Positions 43,244 through 55,679 of a stretch of DNA of 64,000 nt are shown here, piece after piece. Positions within the stretch are counted from its first letter, which is position 1; every line of letters begins with the position of its first letter. The DNA is from Trichobilharzia szidati (Eukaryota > Platyhelminthes > Trematoda > Strigeidida > Schistosomatidae), in the NCBI GenBank assembly GCA_944472155.2, contig OX235277.1, positions 9,620,804-9,684,803 of the forward strand, given 5' to 3'. The notes beneath the pieces are model-generated. The model worked only from the letters and a program-made list of their open reading frames with translations, did not search any database and was not told the DNA's origin. The position numbers and the translations under genes are program-made.

Positions 43244-46200
43244 TTCAGGCTCGCGACTGACCTCCTGTAGGACTGTATTGGATATTTTTTTGATTGAACA
43301 CTAGTCAGTAACTAGTGTAATGTGTCTAGTCCTATCTTCGGTGCAGACTGAATTCTATCAGTCATGTTTGCAATGTGGCCACCATGCTAGGTGGCTCGCC
43401 ATTACGGTGCACTGTGAATTGTTGGTATTAGATGGTTGGAGGCAATCGGCAGGAAGCCTTGGACCTAGGTTTCGTGCTAGTTGGCACTCATCAGCAAGGC
43501 GTATCTGTAACCTTGAAGGAACTGATGTCCCTTCTGAGATTCGAACCCGCGTCACCCAGTGCTGCAGTCAGAGACGTTACCACTGAGCTATTCAGGCTCG
43601 CGACTGACCTCCTGTAGGACTGTATTGGATATTTTTTTTTGATTGAACACTAGTCAGTAACTAGTGTAATGTGTCTAGTCCTATCTTCGGTGCAGACTGA
43701 ATTCTATCAGTCATGTTTGCAATGTGGCCACCATGCTAGGTGGCTCGCCATTACGGTGCACTGTGAATTGTTGGTATTAGATGGTTGGAGGCAATCGGCA
43801 GGAAGCCTTGGACCTAGGTTTCGTGCTAGTTGGCACTCATCAGCAAGGCGTATCTGTAACCTTGAAGGAACTGATGTCCCTTCTGAGATTCGAACCCGCG
43901 TCACCCAGTGCTGCAGTCAGAGACGTTACCACTGAGCTATTCAGGCTCGCGACTGACCTCCTGTAGGACTGTATTGGATATTTTTTTGATTGAACACTAG
44001 TCAGTAACTAGTGTAATGTGTCTAGTCCTATCTTCGGTGCAGACTGAATTCTATCAGTCATGTTTGCAATGTGGCCACCATGCTAGTTGGCTCGCCATTA
44101 CGGTGCACTGTGAATTGTTGGTATTAGATGGTTGGAGGCAATCGGCAGGAAGCCTTGGACCTAGGTTTCGTGCTAGTTGGCACTCATCAGCAAGGCGTAT
44201 CTGTAACCTTGAAGGAACTGATGTCCCTTCTGAGATTCGAACCCGCGTCACCCAGTGCTGCAGTCAGAGACGTTACCACTGAGCTATTCAGGCTCGCGAC
44301 TGACCTCCTGTAGGACTGTATTGGATATTTTTTTTTGATTGAACACTAGTCAGTAACTAGTGTAATGTGTCTAGTCCTATCTTCGGTGCAGACTGAATTC
44401 TATCAGTCATGTTTGCAATGTGGCCACCATGCTAGGTGGCTCGCCATTACGGTGCACTGTGAATTGTTGGTATTAGATGGTTGGAGGCAATCGGCAGGAA
44501 GCCTTGGACCTAGGTTTCGTGCTAGTTGGCACTCATCAGCAAGGCGTATCTGTAACCTTGAAGGAACTGATGTCCCTTCTGAGATTCGAACCCGCGTCAC
44601 CCAGTGCTGCAGTCAGAGACGTTACCACTGAGCTATTCAGGCTCGCGACTGACCTCCTGTAGGACTGTATTGGATATTTTTTTGATTGAACACTAGTCAG
44701 TAACTAGTGTAATGTGTCTAGTCCTATCTTCGGTGCAGACTGAATTCTATCAGTCATGTTTGCAATGTGGCCACCATGCTAGGTGGCTCGCCATTACGGT
44801 GCACTGTGAATTGTTGGTATTAGATGGTTGGAGGCAATCGGCAGGAAGCCTTGGACCTAGGTTTCGTGCTAGTTGGCACTCATCAGCAAGGCGTATCTGT
44901 AACCTTGAAGGAACTGATGTCCCTTCTGAGATTCGAACCCGCGTCACCCAGTGCTGCAGTCAGAGACGTTACCACTGAGCTATTCAGGCTCGCGACTGAC
45001 CTCCTGTAGGACTGTATTGGATATTTTTTTTTGATTGAACACTAGTCAGTAACTAGTGTAATGTGTCTAGTCCTATCTTCGGTGCAGACTGAATTCTATC
45101 AGTCATGTTTGCAATGTGGCCACCATGCTAGGTGGCTCGCCATTACGGTGCACTGTGAATTGTTGGTATTAGATGGTTGGAGGCAATCGGCAGGAAGCCT
45201 TGGACCTAGGTTTCGTGCTAGTTGGCACTCATCAGCAAGGCGTATCTGTAACCTTGAAGGAACTGATGTCCCTTCTGAGATTCGAACCCGCGTCACCCAG
45301 TGCTGCAGTCAGAGACGTTACCACTGAGCTATTCAGGCTCGCGACTGACCTCCTGTAGGACTGTATTGGATATTTTTTTGATTGAACACTAGTCAGTAAC
45401 TAGTGTAATGTGTCTAGTCCTATCTTCGGTGCAGACTGAATTCTATCAGTCATGTTTGCAATGTGGCCACCATGCTAGGTGGCTCGCCATTACGGTGCAC
45501 TGTGAATTGTTGGTATTAGATGGTTGGAGGCAATCGGCAGGAAGCCTTGGACCTAGGTTTCGTGCTAGTTGGCACTCATCAGCAAGGCGTATCTGTAACC
45601 TTGAAGGAACTGATGTCCCTTCTGAGATTCGAACCCGCGTCACCCAGTGCTGCAGTCAGAGACGTTACCACTGAGCTATTCAGGCTCGCGACTGACCTCC
45701 TGTAGGACTGTATTGGATATTTTTTTTGATTGAACACTAGTCAGTAACTAGTGTAATGTGTCTAGTCCTATCTTCGGTGCAGACTGAATTCTATCAGTCA
45801 TGTTTGCAATGTGGCCACCATGCTAGGTGGCTCGCCATTACGGTGCACTGTGAATTGTTGGTATTAGATGGTTGGAGGCAATCGGCAGGAAGCCTTGGAC
45901 CTAGGTTTCGTGCTAGTTGGCACTCATCAGCAAGGCGTATCTGTAACCTTGAAGGAACTGATGTCCCTTCTGAGATTCGAACCCGCGTCACCCAGTGCTG
46001 CAGTCAGAGACGTTACCACTGAGCTATTCAGGCTCGCGACTGACCTCCTGTAGGACTGTATTGGATATTTTTTTGATTGAACACTAGTCAGTAACTAGTG
46101 TAATGTGTCTAGTCCTATCTTCGGTGCAGACTGAATTCTATCAGTCATGTTTGCAATGTGGCCACCATGCTAGTTGGCTCGCCATTACGGTGCACTGTGA

Positions 46201-49200
46201 ATTGTTGGTATTAGATGGTTGGAGGCAATCGGCAGGAAGCCTTGGACCTAGGTTTCGTGCTAGTTGGCACTCATCAGCAAGGCGTATCTGCAACCTTGAA
46301 GGAACTGATGTCCCTTCTGAGATTCGAACCCGCGTCACCCAGTGCTGCAGTCAGAGACGTTACCACTGAGCTATTCAGGCTCGCGACTGACCTCCTGTAG
46401 GACTGTATTGGATATTTTTTTTTGATTGAACACTAGTCAGTAACTAGTGTAATGTGTCTAGTCCTATCTTCGGTGCAGACTGAATTCTATCAGTCATGTT
46501 TGCAATGTGGCCACCATGCTAGGTGGCTCGCCATTACGGTGCACTGTGAATTGTTGGTATTAGATGGTTGGAGGCAATCGGCAGGAAGCCTTGGACCTAG
46601 GTTTCGTGCTAGTTGGCACTCATCAGCAAGGCGTATCTGTAACCTTGAAGGAACTGATGTCCCTTCTGAGATTCGAACCCGCGTCACCCAGTGCTGCAGT
46701 CAGAGACGTTACCACTGAGCTATTCAGGCTCGCGACTGACCTCCTGTAGGACTGTATTGGATATTTTTTTGATTGAACACTAGTCAGTAACTAGTGTAAT
46801 GTGTCTAGTCCTATCTTCGGTGCAGACTGAATTCTATCAGTCATGTTTGCAATGTGGCCACCATGCTAGGTGGCTCGCCATTACGGTGCACTGTGAATTG
46901 TTGGTATTAGATGGTTGGAGGCAATCGGCAGGAAGCCTTGGACCTAGGTTTCGTGCTAGTTGGCACTCATCAGCAAGGCGTATCTGTAACCTTGAAGGAA
47001 CTGATGTCCCTTCTGAGATTCGAACCCGCGTCACCCAGTGCTGCAGTCAGAGACGTTACCACTGAGCTATTCAGGCTCGCGACTGACCTCCTGTAGGACT
47101 GTATTGGATATTTTTTTTTGATTGAACACTAGTCAGTAACTAGTGTAATGTGTCTAGTCCTATCTTCGGTGCAGACTGAATTCTATCAGTCATGTTTGCA
47201 ATGTGGCCACCATGCTAGGTGGCTCGCCATTACGGTGCACTGTGAATTGTTGGTATTAGATGGTTGGAGGCAATCGGCAGGAAGCCTTGGACCTAGGTTT
47301 CGTGCTAGTTGGCACTCATCAGCAAGGCGTATCTGTAACCTTGAAGGAACTGATGTCCCTTCTGAGATTCGAACCCGCGTCACCCAGTGCTGCAGTCAGA
47401 GACGTTACCACTGAGCTATTCAGGCTCGCGACTGACCTCCTGTAGGACTGTATTGGATATTTTTTTGATTGAACACTAGTCAGTAACTAGTGTAATGTGT
47501 CTAGTCCTATCTTCGGTGCAGACTGAATTCTATCAGTCATGTTTGCAATGTGGCCACCATGCTAGTTGGCTCGCCATTACGGTGCACTGTGAATTGTTGG
47601 TATTAGATGGTTGGAGGCAATCGGCAGGAAGCCTTGGACCTAGGTTTCGTGCTAGTTGGCACTCATCAGCAAGGCGTATCTGTAACCTTGAAGGAACTGA
47701 TGTCCCTTCTGAGATTCGAACCCGCGTCACCCAGTGCTGCAGTCAGAGACGTTACCACTGAGCTATTCAGGCTCGCGACTGACCTCCTGTAGGACTGTAT
47801 TGGATATTTTTTTTTGATTGAACACTAGTCAGTAACTAGTGTAATGTGTCTAGTCCTATCTTCGGTGCAGACTGAATTCTATCAGTCATGTTTGCAATGT
47901 GGCCACCATGCTAGGTGGCTCGCCATTACGGTGCACTGTGAATTGTTGGTATTAGATGGTTGGAGGCAATCGGCAGGAAGCCTTGGACCTAGGTTTCGTG
48001 CTAGTTGGCACTCATCAGCAAGGCGTATCTGTAACCTTGAAGGAACTGATGTCCCTTCTGAGATTCGAACCCGCGTCACCCAGTGCTGCAGTCAGAGACG
48101 TTACCACTGAGCTATTCAGGCTCGCGACTGACCTCCTGTAGGACTGTATTGGATATTTTTTTGATTGAACACTAGTCAGTAACTAGTGTAATGTGTCTAG
48201 TCCTATCTTCGGTGCAGACTGAATTCTATCAGTCATGTTTGCAATGTGGCCACCATGCTAGGTGGCTCGCCATTACGGTGCACTGTGAATTGTTGGTATT
48301 AGATGGTTGGAGGCAATCGGCAGGAAGCCTTGGACCTAGGTTTCGTGCTAGTTGGCACTCATCAGCAAGGCGTATCTGTAACCTTGAAGGAACTGATGTC
48401 CCTTCTGAGATTCGAACCCGCGTCACCCAGTGCTGCAGTCAGAGACGTTACCACTGAGCTATTCAGGCTCGCGACTGACCTCCTGTAGGACTGTATTGGA
48501 TATTTTTTTGATTGAACACTAGTCAGTAACTAGTGTAATGTGTCTAGTCCTATCTTCGGTGCAGACTGAATTCTATCAGTCATGTTTGCAATGTGGCCAC
48601 CATGCTAGGTGGCTCGCCATTACGGTGCACTGTGAATTGTTGGTATTAGATGGTTGGAGGCAATCGGCAGGAAGCCTTGGACCTAGGTTTCGTGCTAGTT
48701 GGCACTCATCAGCAAGGCGTATCTGTAACCTTGAAGGAACTGATGTCCCTTCTGAGATTCGAACCCGCGTCACCCAGTGCTGCAGTCAGAGACGTTACCA
48801 CTGAGCTATTCAGGCTCGCGACTGACCTCCTGTAGGACTGTATTGGATATTTTTTTTTGATTGAACACTAGTCAGTAACTAGTGTAATGTGTCTAGTCCT
48901 ATCTTCGGTGCAGACTGAATTCTATCAGTCATGTTTGCAATGTGGCCACCATGCTAGGTGGCTCGCCATTACGGTGCACTGTGAATTGTTGGTATTAGAT
49001 GGTTGGAGGCAATCGGCAGGAAGCCTTGGACCTAGGTTTCGTGCTAGTTGGCACTCATCAGCAAGGCGTATCTGTAACCTTGAAGGAACTGATGTCCCTT
49101 CTGAGATTCGAACCCGCGTCACCCAGTGCTGCAGTCAGAGACGTTACCACTGAGCTATTCAGGCTCGCGACTGACCTCCTGTAGGACTGTATTGGATATT

Positions 49201-52200
49201 TTTTTGATTGAACACTAGTCAGTAACTAGTGTAATGTGTCTAGTCCTATCTTCGGTGCAGACTGAATTCTATCAGTCATGTTTGCAATGTGGCCACCATG
49301 CTAGTTGGCTCGCCATTACGGTGCACTGTGAATTGTTGGTATTAGATGGTTGGAGGCAATCGGCAGGAAGCCTTGGACCTAGGTTTCGTGCTAGTTGGCA
49401 CTCATCAGCAAGGCGTATCTGTAACCTTGAAGGAACTGATGTCCCTTCTGAGATTCGAACCCGCGTCACCCAGTGCTGCAGTCAGAGACGTTACCACTGA
49501 GCTATTCAGGCTCGCGACTGACCTCCTGTAGGACTGTATTGGATATTTTTTTTTGATTGAACACTAGTCAGTAACTAGTGTAATGTGTCTAGTCCTATCT
49601 TCGGTGCAGACTGAATTCTATCAGTCATGTTTGCAATGTGGCCACCATGCTAGGTGGCTCGCCATTACGGTGCACTGTGAATTGTTGGTATTAGATGGTT
49701 GGAGGCAATCGGCAGGAAGCCTTGGACCTAGGTTTCGTGCTAGTTGGCACTCATCAGCAAGGCGTATCTGTAACCTTGAAGGAACTGATGTCCCTTCTGA
49801 GATTCGAACCCGCGTCACCCAGTGCTGCAGTCAGAGACGTTACCACTGAGCTATTCAGGCTCGCGACTGACCTCCTGTAGGACTGTATTGGATATTTTTT
49901 TGATTGAACACTAGTCAGTAACTAGTGTAATGTGTCTAGTCCTATCTTCGGTGCAGACTGAATTCTATCAGTCATGTTTGCAATGTGGCCACCATGCTAG
50001 GTGGCTCGCCATTACGGTGCACTGTGAATTGTTGGTATTAGATGGTTGGAGGCAATCGGCAGGAAGCCTTGGACCTAGGTTTCGTGCTAGTTGGCACTCA
50101 TCAGCAAGGCGTATCTGTAACCTTGAAGGAACTGATGTCCCTTCTGAGATTCGAACCCGCGTCACCCAGTGCTGCAGTCAGAGACGTTACCACTGAGCTA
50201 TTCAGGCTCGCGACTGACCTCCTGTAGGACTGTATTGGATATTTTTTTTTGATTGAACACTAGTCAGTAACTAGTGTAATGTGTCTAGTCCTATCTTCGG
50301 TGCAGACTGAATTCTATCAGTCATGTTTGCAATGTGGCCACCATGCTAGGTGGCTCGCCATTACGGTGCACTGTGAATTGTTGGTATTAGATGGTTGGAG
50401 GCAATCGGCAGGAAGCCTTGGACCTAGGTTTCGTGCTAGTTGGCACTCATCAGCAAGGCGTATCTGTAACCTTGAAGGAACTGATGTCCCTTCTGAGATT
50501 CGAACCCGCGTCACCCAGTGCTGCAGTCAGAGACGTTACCACTGAGCTATTCAGGCTCGCGACTGACCTCCTGTAGGACTGTATTGGATATTTTTTTTTG
50601 ATTGAACACTAGTCAGTAACTAGTGTAATGTGTCTAGTCCTATCTTCGGTGCAGACTGAATTCTATCAGTCATGTTTGCAATGTGGCCACCATGCTAGTT
50701 GGCTCGCCATTACGGTGCACTGTGAATTGTTGGTATTAGATGGTTGGAGGCAATCGGCAGGAAGCCTTGGACCTAGGTTTCGTGCTAGTTGGCACTCATC
50801 AGCAAGGCGTATCTGTAACCTTGAAGGAACTGATGTCCCTTCTGAGATTCGAACCCGCGTCACCCAGTGCTGCAGTCAGAGACGTTACCACTGAGCTATT
50901 CAGGCTCGCGACTGACCTCCTGTAGGACTGTATTGGATATTTTTTTTTGATTGAACACTAGTCAGTAACTAGTGTAATGTGTCTAGTCCTATCTTCGGTG
51001 CAGACTGAATTCTATCAGTCATGTTTGCAATGTGGCCACCATGCTAGGTGGCTCGCCATTACGGTGCACTGTGAATTGTTGGTATTAGATGGTTGGAGGC
51101 AATCGGCAGGAAGCCTTGGACCTAGGTTTCGTGCTAGTTGGCACTCATCAGCAAGGCGTATCTGTAACCTTGAAGGAACTGATGTCCCTTCTGAGATTCG
51201 AACCCGCGTCACCCAGTGCTGCAGTCAGAGACGTTACCACTGAGCTATTCAGGCTCGCGACTGACCTCCTGTAGGACTGTATTGGATATTTTTTTGATTG
51301 AACACTAGTCAGTAACTAGTGTAATGTGTCTAGTCCTATCTTCGGTGCAGACTGAATTCTATCAGTCAAGCTTGCAATGTGGCCACCATGCTAGGTGGCT
51401 CGCCATTACGGTGCATTGTGAATTGTTGGTATTAGATGGTTGGAGGCAATCGGCAGGAAGCCTTGGACCTAGGTTTCGTGCTAGTTGGCACTCATCAGCA
51501 AGGCGTATCTGTAACCTTGAAGGAACTGATGTCCCTTCTGAGATTCGAACCCGCGTCACCCAGTGCTGCAGTCAGAGACGTTACCACTGAGCTATTCAGG
51601 CTCGCGACTGACCTCCTGTAGGACTGTATTGGATATTTTTTTGATTGAACACTAGTCAGTAACTAGTGTAATGTGTCTAGTCCTATCTTCGGTGCAGACT
51701 GAATTCTATCAGTCATGTTTGCAATGTGGCCACCATGCTAGGTGGCTCGCCATTACGGTGCACTGTGAATTGTTGGTATTAGATGGTTGGAGGCAATCGG
51801 CAGGAAGCCTTGGACCTAGGTTTCGTGCTAGTTGGCACTCATCAGCAAGGCGTATCTGTAACCTTGAAGGAACTGATGTCCCTTCTGAGATTCGAACCCG
51901 CGTCACCCAGTGCTGCAGTCAGAGACGTTACCACTGAGCTATTCAGGCTCGCGACTGACCTCCTGTAGGACTGTATTGGATATTTTTTTTGATTGAACAC
52001 TAGTCAGTAACTAGTGTAATGTGTCTAGTCCTATCTTCGGTGCAGACTGAATTCTATCAGTCATGTTTGCAATGTGGCCACCATGCTAGTTGGCTCGCCA
52101 TTACGGTGCACTGTGAATTGTTGGTATTAGATGGTTGGAGGCAATCGGCAGGAAGCCTTGGACCTAGGTTTCGTGCTAGTTGGCACTCATCAGCAAGGCG

Positions 52201-55163
52201 TATCTGTAACCTTGAAGGAACTGATGTCCCTTCTGAGATTCGAACCCGCGTCACCCAGTGCTGCAGTCAGAGACGTTACCACTGAGCTATTCAGGCTCGC
52301 GACTGACCTCCTGTAGGACTGTATTGGATATTTTTTTTGATTGAACACTAGTCAGTAACTAGTGTAATGTGTCTAGTCCTATCTTCGGTGCAGACTGAAT
52401 TCTATCAGTCATGTTTGCAATGTGGCCACCATGCTAGTTGGCTCGCCATTACGGTGCACTGTGAATTGTTGGTATTAGATGGTTGGAGGCAATCGGCAGG
52501 AAGCCTTGGACCTAGGTTTCGTGCTAGTTGGCACTCATCAGCAAGGCGTATCTGTAACCTTGAAGGAACTGATGTCCCTTCTGAGATTCGAACCCGCGTC
52601 ACCCAGTGCTGCAGTCAGAGACGTTACCACTGAGCTATTCAGGCTCGCGACTGACCTCCTGTAGGACTGTATTGGATATTTTTTTGATTGAACACTAGTC
52701 AGTAACTAGTGTAATGTGTCTAGTCCTATCTTCGGTGCAGACTGAATTCTATCAGTCATGTTTGCAATGTGGCCACCATGCTAGGTGGCTCGCCATTACG
52801 GTGCACTGTGAATTGTTGGTATTAGATGGTTGGAGGCAATCGGCAGGAAGCCTTGGACCTAGGTTTCGTGCTAGTTGGCACTCATCAGCAAGGCGTATCT
52901 GTAACCTTGAAGGAACTGATGTCCCTTCTGAGATTCGAACCCGCGTCACCCAGTGCTGCAGTCAGAGACGTTACCACTGAGCTATTCAGGCTCGCGACTG
53001 ACCTCCTGTAGGACTGTATTGGATATTTTTTTGATTGAACACTAGTCAGTAACTAGTGTAATGTGTCTAGTCCTATCTTCGGTGCAGACTGAATTCTATC
53101 AGTCAAGCTTGCAATGTGGCCACCATGCTAGGTGGCTCGCCATTACGGTGCATTGTGAATTGTTGGTATTAGATGGTTGGAGGCAATCGGCAGGAAGCCT
53201 TGGACCTAGGTTTCGTGCTAGTTGGCACTCATCAGCAAGGCGTATCTGTAACCTTGAAGGAACTGATGTCCCTTCTGAGATTCGAACCCGCGTCACCCAG
53301 TGCTGCAGTCAGAGACGTTACCACTGAGCTATTCAGGCTCGCGACTGACCTCCTGTAGGACTGTATTGGATATTTTTTTTGATTGAACACTAGTCAGTAA
53401 CTAGTGTAATGTGTCTAGTCCTATCTTCGGTGCAGACTGAATTCTATCAGTCATGTTTGCAATGTGGCCACCATGCTAGGTGGCTCGCCATTACGGTGCA
53501 CTGTGAATTGTTGGTATTAGATGGTTGGAGGCAATCGGCAGGAAGCCTTGGACCTAGGTTTCGTGCTAGTTGGTACTCATCAGCAAGGCGTATCTGTAAC
53601 CTTGAAGGAACTGATGTCCCTTCTGAGATTCGAACCCGCGTCACCCAGTGCTGCAGTCAGAGACGTTACCACTGAGCTATTCAGGCTCGCGACTGACCTC
53701 CTGTAGGACTGTATTGGATATTTTTTTTTGATTGAACACTAGTCAGTAACTAGTGTAATGTGTCTAGTCCTATCTTCGGTGCAGACTGAATTCTATCAGT
53801 CATGTTTGCAATGTGGCCACCATGCTAGGTGGCTCGCCATTACGGTGCACTGTGAATTGTTGGTATTAGATGGTTGGAGGCAATCGGCAGGAAGCCTTGG
53901 ACCTAGGTTTCGTGCTAGTTGGCACTCATCAGCAAGGCGTATCTGTAACCTTGAAGGAACTGATGTCCCTTCTGAGATTCGAACCCGCGTCACCCAGTGC
54001 TGCAGTCAGAGACGTTACCACTGAGCTATTCAGGCTCGCGACTGACCTCCTGTAGGACTGTATTGGATATTTTTTTGATTGAACACTAGTCAGTAACTAG
54101 TGTAATGTGTCTAGTCCTATCTTCGGTGCAGACTGAATTCTATCAGTCATGTTTGCAATGTGGCCACCATGCTAGGTGGCTCGCCATTACGGTGCATTGT
54201 GAATTGTTGGTATTAGATGGTTGGAGGCAATCGGCAGGAAGCCTTGGACCTAGGTTTCGTGCTAGTTGGCACTCATCAGCAAGGCGTATCTGCAACCTTG
54301 AAGGAACTCATGTCCCTTCTGAGATTCGAACCCGCGTCACCCAGTGCTGCAGTCAGAGACGTTACCACTGAGCTATTCAGGCTCGCGACTGACCTCCTGT
54401 AGGACTGTATTGGATATTTTTTTTGATTGAACACTAGTCAGTAACTAGTGTAATGTGTCTAGTCCTATCTTCGGTGCAGACTGAATTCTATCAGTCAAGT
54501 TTGCAATGTGGCCACCATGCACTAGGTGGCTCGCCATCACGGTGCACTGTGAATTGTTGGTATTAGATGGTTGGAGGCAATCGGCAGGAAGCCTTGGACC
54601 TAGGTTTCGTGCTAGTTGGTACTCATCAGCAAGGCGTATCTGTAACCTTGAAGGAACTGATGTCCCTTCTGAGATTCGAACCCGCGTCACCCAGTGCTGC
54701 AGTCAGAGACGTTACCACTGAGCTATTCAGGCTCGCGACTGACCTCCTGTAGGACTGTATTGGATATTTTTTTTTGATTGAACACTAGTCAGTAACTAGT
54801 GTAATGTGTCTAGTCCTATCTTCGGTGCAGACTGAATTCTATCAGTCATGTTTGCAATGTGGCCACCATGCTAGGTGGCCCGCCATTACGGTGCACTGTG
54901 AATTGTTGGTATTAGATGGTTGGAGGCAATCGGCAGGAAGCCTTGGACCTAGGTTTCGTGCTAGTTGGCACTCATCAGCAAGGCGTATCTGTAACCTTGA
55001 AGGAACTGATGTCCCTTCTGAGATTCGAACCCGCGTCACCCAGTGCTGCAGTCAGAGACGTTACCACTGAGCTATTCAGGCTCGCGACTGACCTCCTGTA
55101 GGACTGTATTGGATATTTTTTTTGATTGAACACTAGTCAGTAACTAGTGTAATGTGTCTAGAC

Positions 55164-55300
55164 TGGATTATGTGCTCACTAGTGACCAGCTGCTGGTGGA
55201 AAACTTTCAGATCACGACTCCCATAGGTCATAATATTCGACACAGTCCTCCGCGAGCGTTTACAGTGGGACAATACACAGCCCTATCTGTGTTATAACAA
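55164..55300 (+). mobile_element. CR1-like ORF2 endonuclease, right part after the array
   Basis: Continues the frame cut at 42933: SRLDYVLTSDQLLVENF, the last endonuclease block. The expected following SDH motif is not readable (ITTPIGHNIRH instead), and a stop comes at about 55297, so the copy was already or has since become defective. Confidence 0.75.
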
Positions 55301-55316
55301 CGCCAATTTCACCGAA

Positions 55317-55679
55317 ATGCAAAGACTTTTGTCTGAAGCAAATTGGCCAAAAAATTGGACAGAGCTTACAGTAGAGGAACACTGGGGAGTGGTAAAGGAG
55401 ATCATTCACCAGGCGGTCTCAGACACTGTTCCTTTAGTCACAACAAAAGCTAGGAAGCAACGTTCATGGCTAAATAGGGGGAAACAACGCCTTCTGCAGG
55501 CAAAACGAAAAGCCTGGTTTGTGTGGCGACTATCGAAGAGTCAACCCGAACATGAAGTGTACCTTGAACTTAGGAATCGATGTAACATACGAGTCCGGAG
55601 TGATAGAAGGACATTTCAGAGAAACCTCGCCAAAAAGCGTCTCGTGAACCCCCAAAAGCCTATACAGGTTTATGTCTGA
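55317..55679 (+). pseudogene. CR1-like ORF2, linker between endonuclease and reverse transcriptase
   Basis: 120 residues (MQRLLSEANWPKNWTEL .. HQAVSDTVPLVTTK .. RSWLNRGKQRLLQAKRKAW) form the helical linker usual before the RT in CR1/Jockey elements. A frameshift near 55675 separates it from the RT frame. Confidence 0.7.

Larger units (their letters stand above)
42945..43291 (-). mobile_element. Representative unit (first on the plus strand) of the array: SINE/retrozyme-like element
   Basis: One full unit with its parts: tRNA-like head 43250-43185, A box 43243-43228, B box 43200-43191, ribozyme 43153-43109, 3' end at GTTCAATC (42952-42945) and A tail 42944-42935. The head-ribozyme-body-A tail order is that of Sm-alpha-type SINEs. 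Unlike typical dispersed SINEs, the copies are joined tail to head without target duplications between them. Confidence 0.85.
42935..55161 (-). repeat. 12.2-kb tandem array of a hammerhead-ribozyme retroelement, 35 units plus a stub
   Basis: Thirty-five nearly identical units of 347-351 bp run head to tail, then a 38-bp partial unit. In element sense (minus) each unit starts after an A tail with TATCCAATACAGTCC, then a tRNA-like head (A box TAGCTCAGTGGTAACG, B box GGTTCGAATC), a hammerhead ribozyme, about 150 bp of body, and ends GTGTTCAATC plus 7-10 A. Length differences are mostly in that A run (7, 8 or 9). There is no TTTT in the sense strand of the units I checked, so pol III would read through. 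The array is flanked by TCTAGACT on both sides (42926-42933; 55157-55164), an 8-bp target duplication, and splits the ORF2 endonuclease of a CR1-like element. The unit has no long ORF beyond an 88-codon frame that I do not believe is coding. Confidence 0.93.

Noticed and set aside
43185..43250. A true tRNA gene in each array unit
   Set aside because: Only A and B boxes are preserved; acceptor and anticodon stems do not pair as a cloverleaf and there is no TTTT terminator. It is a tRNA-derived promoter.
42973..55101. 88-, 65- and 61-codon ORFs repeated in every unit of the array
   Set aside because: They overlap each other in several frames and on both strands, contain the antisense of the ribozyme and pol III boxes, and are conserved only because the DNA units are identical. 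No protein family or start context supports them.
42935..55161. CRISPR-like or classical satellite array
   Set aside because: There are no variable spacers, so it is not CRISPR. A plain satellite would not explain the tRNA-like promoter, the intact ribozyme, the A tail and the target duplication together.
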